A DNA stretch of 5,951 nucleotides, taken from contig JAHUZY010000142.1 in NCBI GenBank assembly GCA_019264505.1, positions 1 to 5,951 of the forward strand, given 5' to 3'. The first letter of the stretch is position 1. The number at the start of each line of letters is the position of its first letter. The translations under genes and the position numbers were made by a program. The DNA is from Phenylobacterium sp. (lineage in GTDB: Bacteria > Pseudomonadota > Alphaproteobacteria > Caulobacterales > Caulobacteraceae). Shown here in pieces: positions 1 to 5,951 of this stretch. The notes below the pieces were generated by a model. It worked only from the letters and a program-made list of their open reading frames with translations, ran no database searches and was not told where the DNA came from.

Positions 1-457
1 CAACATCATCTGGGCCGGGTTGATCCATCGGGCGATGCCGCAGGCGCGGATCGTCGGCCTTCGTCGGCATCCGATGGACGCCTGTATGGAGACCTACCGG
101 CGGCTGCTCCCCACGGACCCGTGGTTCGACTACGCCTACGATCTGACGCACACGGCCGCCTACTACGCCGGCTTCGAGCGCCTGATGGCCCACTGGCGCC
201 AGGTTCTGCCCGCTGACCGGTTCACCGAGGTGGCCTTGGAGGATCTGGTCGCCGACCCGGAAGGCGAAACCCGCCGCCTGCTGGACTTCTGCGGCCTGGA
301 TTTTGATCCGAACTGTCTGGCGCAGGGTTCGGCTGCCGCGCCAGGAGGGTCCGCGCTGATGGCGACCCACGCCAACTCCATCGGGCGATGGCGCAGCTAC
401 GGCCCGGGCCTCGCGCCTCTGCGTGAAGCGCTGGAGTCCGCTGGCGTCAGACTTTAG
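1..457 (+). CDS. Sulfotransferase family protein, C-terminal part (5'-truncated by window edge)
   Basis: The reading frame is open from the window edge (first full codon at 2) and ends with TAG at 455-457, so 151 C-terminal residues are visible. The segment looks like the last part of a bacterial sulfotransferase, often found fused to N-terminal TPR repeats, which transfers sulfate from PAPS to an acceptor. Visible family features, counted from the first visible residue, are a hydrophobic strand ending in RRHPMD (21-26), typical of the 3'-phosphate-binding region, then an LTHTAAYYAGFERLMAHW helix, then LPADRF...ALEDLVADPEGETRRLLDFCGL, and near the end SIGRWRSYG followed by APLREALESAGVRL. The P-loop-like PAPS-binding motif and any TPR domain lie upstream of the window. 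The acceptor cannot be inferred. It converges on the lipoprotein gene with 12 nt between stop codons and no clear terminator. Confidence 0.85.
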   Translation, partial: NIIWAGLIHRAMPQARIVGLRRHPMDACMETYRRLLPTDPWFDYAYDLTHTAAYYAGFERLMAHWRQVLPADRFTEVALEDLVADPEGETRRLLDFCGLDFDPNCLAQGSAAAPGGSALMATHANSIGRWRSYGPGLAPLREALESAGVRL

Positions 458-469
458 GGCGCGGCGTCG

Positions 470-898
470 TCAGGGCCGCTCGCCAGGGCCCAGGGCGGCG
501 ACCTGGGCGGCGTTCAGCTTGCGCACCTCCTGCACCAGGCACGGAGTCGAGCCGATGGGCGAGGCCACCCGCACATCCAGATCCATCCGGTCGCAGACCG
601 TGTCGGAGCCACCGGACGGGATCAGCACCAGGGGGTCAGAGGCGGCGGTGTTCAGGCAGCCATTGCGCATGGTGACGCGGAACACATCCTTCGGCCCGAC
701 GCTGGTGCGGAACAGGACCGTGTTGCGGTCGATGATCTTCTGGCCGCGAATGCCGCTGACGCGGAAGCAGGCGCGACCGGGCTCAGCGGCGTTGGCGGCC
801 ATGGCCGGCGAGGATGGTCCGCCGGCCGGCGGCGCGGCGGCGCATCCGGCGAGGGTGAGCGCGCCCAGGGCGGCGGCCGCGGTGGCGTAGTTGAGCAT
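470..898 (-). CDS. Predicted lipoprotein, DUF6491-like
   Basis: The product is 142 residues. The start at 898 is chosen because AGGAGG (minus strand, 911-906) lies 7 nt upstream and because the protein then begins with a lipoprotein signal: hydrophobic residues 4-17 and lipobox LAGC with the acylated cysteine at 19. A longer reading frame extends upstream but would bury this signal. After a Pro/Ala-rich linker (20-41) comes a compact domain with four cysteines (44, 81, 102, 120), which could form two disulfides in the periplasm. The pattern CFRVSGIRG..IIDRNTVLFR...KDVFRVTM, then a VCDRMDLDV strand, then PCLVQEVRKLNAAQVAAL, resembles the DUF6491 family common in Caulobacterales and sphingomonads; this is recognition from memory. 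The function of that family is not known to me. The gene is divergent from the riboswitch operon and is probably transcribed alone. Confidence 0.85.
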   Translation of the reverse strand: MLNYATAAAALGALTLAGCAAAPPAGGPSSPAMAANAAEPGRACFRVSGIRGQKIIDRNTVLFRTSVGPKDVFRVTMRNGCLNTAASDPLVLIPSGGSDTVCDRMDLDVRVASPIGSTPCLVQEVRKLNAAQVAALGPGERP

Positions 899-912
899 TG
901 TTGTTCCTCCTT

Positions 913-933
913 CAGCCGACAACGTGGCGGCTG
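913..933 (-). repeat. Inverted repeat next to the lipoprotein gene's RBS
   Basis: CAGCCG (913-918) and CGGCTG (928-933) are perfect 6-bp arms around a 9-nt spacer. In the minus-strand mRNA the hairpin would end one base before the AAGGAGG Shine-Dalgarno run (912-906). It may be a 5' leader hairpin that leaves the ribosome binding site exposed, or a protein-binding palindrome. A GC-rich 6-bp arm pair also arises easily by chance at this base composition. Nothing else in 934-1002 is recognisable apart from an imperfect GGTCCCG/CCGGGTCC repeat at 933-952. Confidence 0.35.
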
Positions 934-1002
934 GTCCCGACGTTCCGGGTCCACCCTTATCTGACGGCGCCATTGGGGCTGAAGCTGGGCCTTGCACGGC
1001 CC

Positions 1003-1031
1003 TTGGCGGCGTCGCCCAGGAGGGCTAGTGT
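1003..1031 (+). promoter_or_regulatory. Candidate sigma-73-type promoter for the riboswitch operon
   Basis: TTGGCGG at 1003-1009 matches six of seven positions of the Caulobacter housekeeping -35 consensus TTGaCgS. GCTAGTGT at 1024-1031 shares the GCTA core of the -10 consensus GCTANAWC. The 14-nt spacer lies within the 10-14 nt range of that promoter class. Transcription would start around 1035-1040, so the RNA would begin almost directly with the 5' strand of the TPP aptamer. The -10 match is weak in its second half. The call rests mainly on position relative to the riboswitch. Confidence 0.45.
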
Positions 1032-1036
1032 CGAGG

Positions 1037-1128
1037 CATCCTCGGGGGGCCGCGCATGAGCGGCTGAGAGGCGGGTGAGCCCGCGACCCGTAGAACCTGA
1101 TCCGGGTCATGCCGGCGAAGGGAAGGGA
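1037..1128 (+). ncRNA. TPP riboswitch (THI-box)
   Basis: This is a complete thiamine-pyrophosphate aptamer. The conserved core CTGAGA (1064-1069) follows a P3 stem GCCGC (1049-1053)/GCGGC (1060-1064). A variable P3a stem GCGGG (1071-1075)/CCCGC (1080-1084) comes next. The second conserved block runs from GACCC (1085-1089) through AGAACCTGATC to a P5 stem CCGG (1102-1105)/CCGG (1112-1115), and ends in GCGAAGGGA (1115-1123). P2 pairs the G-run at 1044-1049 with ACCC (1086-1089). P1 is short: TCCT (1039-1042) can pair with GGGA (1125-1128). No separate hairpin with a T-tract follows, and the 3' edge carries the ribosome binding site of the next gene. Control by hiding the ribosome binding site is therefore more likely than transcription termination. 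It controls the membrane protein at 1136 and, by position, thiC. Confidence 0.95.
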
Positions 1129-1131
1129 GAG
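1123..1131 (+). promoter_or_regulatory. Ribosome binding site embedded in the riboswitch 3' strand
   Basis: The purine run AAGGGAGAG ends 4 nt before the ATG at 1136, with GGGAG (1125-1129) spaced 6 nt from it. The same bases form the 3' strand of the aptamer's P1 helix. This fixes the start of the membrane protein at 1136. It also suggests that ligand binding, which stabilises P1, would hide the site and block initiation. Confidence 0.65.
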
Positions 1132-1135
1132 CGCC

Positions 1136-3411
<2,276 letters not shown>

Positions 3412-3415
3412 GGCT

Positions 3416-3895
3416 TCAGCCCTTCAGGACGGCGCTGAGCGTGCCGTCCGACTCCAGGACCACGAAGGCGGCGTCGGACAGCTCGGCGCCGCCCGAGGTG
3501 CGGATGGCCGCCCGAAGCTCCTCCTGCGTCACCCGCTGCTGACGCAGGGCGCCGGGCAGGGGCTGGCCGTCCTTCAACAGCAGGCTTGGCTCGGACTTGA
3601 CCAGCCGGTCTACCGCCCCGATCCGCACCGACAGGAAGGTGACGGCATATTGCAGCCCGACCAGCAGGGCCAGGGCCGCCACCCCTTCGGCCAGGGCCAG
3701 GTCCTTGGACGTCAGAATGCTGGAAAAGGTCGAGCCGATCGCCACCGTGACCACGAGGTCGAAGGCGTTGAGCTTGGACAGGGTCCGCTTGCCTGAGGCT
3801 CGCAACACGATCACCAGGGCGACATAGGCCGCCGTCCCCACCACCAGTATGCGGACGATGGGATCCCAGCCGGTGAACAGGGCGTCAGCGTCCAT
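3416..3895 (-). CDS. YetF/DUF421-family membrane protein
   Basis: The product is 159 residues. Three hydrophobic segments lie at about 13-31, 45-62 and 66-90, followed by a soluble C-terminal domain (about 95-157). The sequence between helices 1 and 2, RASGKRTLSKLNAFDLVVTVAIGS (32-55), is characteristic of the YetF/DUF421 family. The C-terminal part, with VDRLVKSEPSLLLKDGQPL, then RVTQEELRAAIRTSG and VVLESDG, matches the small YetF domain. Family members are predicted inner-membrane proteins of poorly defined role; some are linked to sporulation or stress in Bacillus. ATG at 3895 gives the expected N-terminus just before helix 1. Reading further upstream runs into the intergenic repeat and is not credible. 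No Shine-Dalgarno motif precedes the start (the leader reads CCTCAGTTCC), so a leaderless or very short leader is possible. Its stop lies 4 nt from the thiC stop. Confidence 0.9.
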   Translation of the reverse strand: MDADALFTGWDPIVRILVVGTAAYVALVIVLRASGKRTLSKLNAFDLVVTVAIGSTFSSILTSKDLALAEGVAALALLVGLQYAVTFLSVRIGAVDRLVKSEPSLLLKDGQPLPGALRQQRVTQEELRAAIRTSGGAELSDAAFVVLESDGTLSAVLKG

Positions 3896-3908
3896 GGAAC
3901 TGAGGTGG

Positions 3909-3933
3909 GATTTTGGTGTGCATGTGAGACCAA
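3909..3933 (-). promoter_or_regulatory. Weak candidate promoter for the YetF-like gene
   Basis: On the minus strand, CCAAAATC (3916-3909) matches five of the seven specified bases of the Caulobacter -10 consensus GCTANAWC. TTGGTCT (3933-3927) shares only the TTG of the -35 element, with a 10-nt spacer. This is the least GC-rich part of the intergenic region. Transcription would start around 3902, a few bases before the ATG at 3895, which would explain the missing Shine-Dalgarno site. Evidence is thin. Confidence 0.25.
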
Positions 3934-3988
3934 CACCCTGCCCGCGCAAAGGCTCCCTGGCCCGGCGAGGTCCTGGGACACCCCCAGC

Positions 3989-4075
3989 CGTCATCCTCGG
4001 CCTTGTGCCGAGGATCCCTCGCGATGCTTGCGCCCGCCTCGACGAGGGATGCTCGCCACAGGGGCGTGCATGACG
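3989..4075. repeat. Palindromic intergenic repeat element (REP-like, alphaproteobacterial type)
   Basis: The element is bounded by CGTCAT (3989-3994) and ATGACG (4070-4075). Inside are a perfect 9-bp stem ATCCTCGGC (3993-4001)/GCCGAGGAT (4007-4015) with a CTTGT loop, and an 8-bp stem ATCCCTCG (4014-4021)/CGAGGGAT (4043-4050). The two stems share bases 4014-4015, so they abut or compete. Sequences of the form GTCATCCTCGG..TTGT.CCGAGGATC are widely scattered between genes in Caulobacterales and related alphaproteobacteria. On the minus strand the element encodes the GILGTRPRMT-like peptide that often appears in spurious gene calls. It could act as a transcript-end structure or be a passive mobile repeat. 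It lies within the 280-nt gene-free stretch 3896-4175. Confidence 0.75.
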
Positions 4076-4111
4076 GTGGTGGAGACGGGGACGGGGGTGC
4101 ACGGTTCACGG

Positions 4112-4132
4112 CTTGACGCCGATCAAGGCGTC
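4112..4132 (+). promoter_or_regulatory. Two interlocked inverted repeats upstream of the small membrane protein
   Basis: CTTGA (4112-4116)/TCAAG (4123-4127) and GACGCC (4115-4120)/GGCGTC (4127-4132) overlap in an A-B-A'-B' order within 21 bp, 43 nt before the ATG at 4176. They could be a regulator-binding palindrome or, in RNA, two mutually exclusive hairpins. TTGACGC (4113-4119) also matches the Caulobacter -35 consensus exactly, but I see no matching -10 element at 10-14 nt. Function is unknown. Confidence 0.4.
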
Positions 4133-4175
4133 GCACTGGCATTGGGCCAAGCTCCCCCCATACAAGGAGCCGACC

Positions 4176-4427
4176 ATGGCGGATGAGGGATCGAATATCG
4201 GCGGCCGTCCCCGCCCCCGGCGGGCGATCTGGGGTATGGTCGCGGCGCTGACCGGCCTGGCCCTGGTGAGCGCCATGCTGATGGTGGCCCATGGACGGAC
4301 GCCTGAGCTCGAAAAGGCGCTGTTCCAGCTGGGTCTTGGGGCGACGACCCTCATCGCCGCCGTGGGCCAGGTCCTGATCCTCGGTGGTCTCGCCCTGCTT
4401 TGGAGCGCGCTGCGCCATCGGCGGTGA
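4176..4427 (+). CDS. Small two-helix membrane protein, unassigned
   Basis: The product is 83 residues and I do not recognise a family. ATG at 4176 is chosen because AAGGAG (4164-4169) sits 6 nt upstream; an in-frame upstream start at 4113 would read through the interlocked repeats and lacks a ribosome binding site. The N-terminus is polar and basic (RPRPRR, 11-16). Hydrophobic segments lie at about 18-38 and 53-79, separated by HGRTPELEKALFQLG, and the protein ends in RHRR. Positive charge at both ends predicts a helical hairpin with both termini in the cytoplasm. Codon use resembles the neighbours, and a strong ribosome binding site plus regular membrane topology support a real gene. Two hairpins follow the stop, so it may be transcribed alone. 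Its role is unknown. Confidence 0.75.
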   Translation: MADEGSNIGGRPRPRRAIWGMVAALTGLALVSAMLMVAHGRTPELEKALFQLGLGATTLIAAVGQVLILGGLALLWSALRHRR

Positions 4428-4433
4428 ACTTCT

Positions 4434-4480
4434 GGCCCCGCCATTGACGCGGGGCCTGCAAGGGGAAAGGCTCGCCCCTT
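4434..4480 (+). terminator. Tandem GC-rich hairpins after the small membrane protein gene
   Basis: GGCCCCGC (4434-4441)/GCGGGGCC (4449-4456) is a perfect 8-bp stem with a 7-nt loop, starting 6 nt after the stop codon. AAGGGG (4460-4465)/CCCCTT (4475-4480) forms a second, weaker stem. No T-tract follows either, so a classical intrinsic terminator is not proven. They might end or pause the upstream transcript, or protect its 3' end, before the peptidase gene at 4501. Confidence 0.4.
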
Positions 4481-4500
4481 CCACAGTTCAGGGGCCGCCC

Positions 4501-5951
4501 ATGGTTTTGCGTTCAGTCGTCGTCGGAGCAGGCCTCGCCCTGCTCATGGCCAGCGGGGCTTTGGCCCAGGTCGAACGTCGAGAGATCGGCCAGCTGGTCT
4601 ATGAGGGCGTGCCGGCCGCGCCCGATGGCCTGCAGGCGGCCATATCTCCCTATTACGAGGTGCGTTCGGCTGAGTTGAAGGACTGGCTGGCCGACGGCTC
4701 CATGCTGATCTCCACCCGGTTCGGCGAGACGACGCAGATCCACCGGCTGGCGGCGCCCGGGGCGGCGCGGACCCAGCTCACCTTCTTCGATGAGCCGATC
4801 ACCGCCGCCAAGACGCAGCCCGGCGCGAGCCGCTTCGCCTATCGGCGGGATGAGGGCGGCTCGGAATATTATCAGGGCTTCCTGCGGGACCTGAATGGCC
4901 AGGAGGTGCGGCTCACCGCGCCCGGCACCCGCAACAGTGACTTCGTCTTTTCCAAGGACGGCGCGGTGGTGGTCTGGAGCCAGGTGACCCCCGGCGATCC
5001 CAACTATGACATCATGCTGGCCCAGACTTCGGCGCCGGAGACGCGCCGCGTGGTGCTTGAGGGGCAGGGCGCCATGGCGCCGACGGCCATCTCTCCCGAT
5101 GGCCGGCGCATCCTGATCAGCCGCTACAATTCCATCGCCTTCGTGGAGCTGTTCGTGCTCGACGTGGCGTCCGGTCAGCTGACGCAGGTGGGCCCCGCCG
5201 ACCGCAACGTCTTCTATGAGGGCGCGGCCTTCGTCGATGGCGGCGCCGGCGTGCTGACCCTGTCGGACGACGGCTCGGAAGTCGCCCGACCGGTGGTGTT
5301 TGATCTCGCCACCGGCGCCATGCGCGACCTCGCGCCGGGTTCGCAATGGGGCGCCGAAGCCTTCGACATTTCGCCGGACGGCAAGACTGTCGCCTACATG
5401 GTCAATGAGGAGGGTTATTCGAAAGTCCTGCTGCGGGACGTGGCCAGTGGCCGGCTGCTGAAAGGACCCGACCTTCCGAAAGGCGTCCTCACCGCCCTGA
5501 AGTTCTCCAAGGACGGCGCCCGGCTGGGCCTCAGCCTGTCCACATCGACGACGTCAGGGGATGTCTGGGATTATGAGCTGGCCAGCGGCCAGCTGACCCG
5601 CTGGACCCAGAGCGAGCTGGGCGGCCTGGACGCCGCGAGACTCGTCGAGCCCGTCCTGTTCCGCTACCCGACCTTTGATGACCGCTCGATCCCGGCCTTC
5701 ATCTATCGGCCGCAGGAGACGAGCGGGAAGCTGCCCGTGGTGATCCAGATCCATGGCGGCCCTGAGGGCCAGGAGCAGCCCAGCTTCAATCCCCGCCGCC
5801 AGTCCTGGGTGAACGAACTGGGCGCCGCGGTGATCATCCCCAATGTCCGCGGCTCCACCGGCTACGGAAAGACCTATCTGTCCCTCGACAACGCCGAAAA
5901 GCGCGAGGACTCGGTCAAGGACATCGGCGCCCTGCTGGACTGGGTGGCCCA
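4501..5951 (+). CDS. Secreted S9-family (prolyl oligopeptidase-like) peptidase, 3'-truncated by window edge
   Basis: The frame is open from ATG 4501 to the window end, giving 483 codons of a longer gene. AGGGG (4490-4494) lies 6 nt upstream. Residues 1-22 form a signal peptide (one Arg, hydrophobic core, ALA|Q cleavage after 22), so the enzyme is exported to the periplasm or beyond. Residues of about 30-385 look like the beta-propeller that gates S9 peptidases. They contain repeated PD40-type turns: FSKDG (150-154), ISPDG (197-201), ISPDG (290-294) and FSKDG (335-339). The alpha/beta-hydrolase domain begins near 400, with LPVVIQIHGGPEG (411-423; HGGP contributes to the oxyanion region) and NVRGSTGYGK (448-457), both typical of the family. 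The nucleophile GxSxGG, Asp and His lie beyond the window. It would cleave short peptides, often after proline, but specificity cannot be read here. It may be a dipeptidyl- or oligopeptidase of nutrient scavenging. Confidence 0.93.
   Translation, partial: MVLRSVVVGAGLALLMASGALAQVERREIGQLVYEGVPAAPDGLQAAISPYYEVRSAELKDWLADGSMLISTRFGETTQIHRLAAPGAARTQLTFFDEPITAAKTQPGASRFAYRRDEGGSEYYQGFLRDLNGQEVRLTAPGTRNSDFVFSKDGAVVVWSQVTPGDPNYDIMLAQTSAPETRRVVLEGQGAMAPTAISPDGRRILISRYNSIAFVELFVLDVASGQLTQVGPADRNVFYEGAAFVDGGAGVLTLSDDGSEVARPVVFDLATGAMRDLAPGSQWGAEAFDISPDGKTVAYMVNEEGYSKVLLRDVASGRLLKGPDLPKGVLTALKFSKDGARLGLSLSTSTTSGDVWDYELASGQLTRWTQSELGGLDAARLVEPVLFRYPTFDDRSIPAFIYRPQETSGKLPVVIQIHGGPEGQEQPSFNPRRQSWVNELGAAVIIPNVRGSTGYGKTYLSLDNAEKREDSVKDIGALLDWVA

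Noticed and set aside
458..469. Terminator between the sulfotransferase and lipoprotein genes
   Set aside because: The gap is 12 nt and no stem with a T-tract is visible in it or spanning its edges.
1109..1135. Upstream in-frame ATG as the start of the riboswitch-controlled protein
   Set aside because: The ATG lies in the P5 loop of the aptamer, has no ribosome binding site, and would add residues encoded by the conserved riboswitch core.
4075..4098. G-rich tract (GGTGGTGG...GGGG..GGGGG) as a possible G-quadruplex
   Set aside because: Only two-G runs are available for a four-run structure, and such tracts are common by chance in DNA of this composition.
3896..4102. N-terminal extension of the YetF-like protein on the minus strand
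   Set aside because: The extension is Arg/Pro-rich and reads through the palindromic repeat, producing the usual spurious peptide. The family N-terminus fits the ATG at 3895.
4513..5346. A 277-codon open frame antisense to the peptidase gene
   Set aside because: It is fully covered by the S9 peptidase coding region, whose signal peptide, propeller turns and hydrolase motifs are convincing. The antisense product is low-complexity in character.

Overview
The window is GC-rich DNA with alphaproteobacterial character, most likely from Caulobacterales (a Caulobacter or Phenylobacterium relative). Four things point there. The ThiC zinc and cysteine ligands sit one residue away from the positions I recall for Caulobacter crescentus ThiC. 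A lipoprotein resembles the DUF6491 family. A promoter upstream of the riboswitch fits the Caulobacter housekeeping consensus. An intergenic palindrome of the GTCATCCTCGG...CCGAGGATC type, common in this group, is present. The genus is an inference.

Left part (1-898): the C-terminal end of a sulfotransferase on the + strand runs convergently into a small predicted lipoprotein gene on the - strand. The lipoprotein has a clear lipobox and a strong Shine-Dalgarno site.

Centre (899-3411): a divergent intergenic region carries a candidate sigma-73-type promoter followed almost at once by a complete TPP (THI-box) riboswitch. The first gene after the riboswitch is not thiC. It is an unassigned 135-residue protein with four predicted membrane segments, and its ribosome binding site is built into the 3' strand of the aptamer. 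thiC (HMP-P synthase, 611 residues, complete with its C-terminal CxxCxxxxC cluster motif) follows 32 nt later. The layout implies that thiamine pyrophosphate represses the membrane protein and thiC together, which makes the small protein a candidate accessory factor or transporter for thiamine or its pyrimidine precursor.

Right part (3416-5951): a YetF/DUF421-type membrane protein converges on thiC with only 4 nt between the stop codons. A 280-nt intergenic region holds an 87-bp palindromic repeat element and a compact pair of interlocked inverted repeats. Next comes an 83-residue protein with two membrane segments, two GC-rich hairpins, and the first 483 codons of a secreted S9-family (prolyl oligopeptidase-like) peptidase. 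The window ends before that enzyme's catalytic serine.

Most of the window is ordinary housekeeping and accessory content. The least explained part is the riboswitch-controlled membrane protein in front of thiC. No RNA genes other than the riboswitch, no insertion sequences and no CRISPR arrays were seen.
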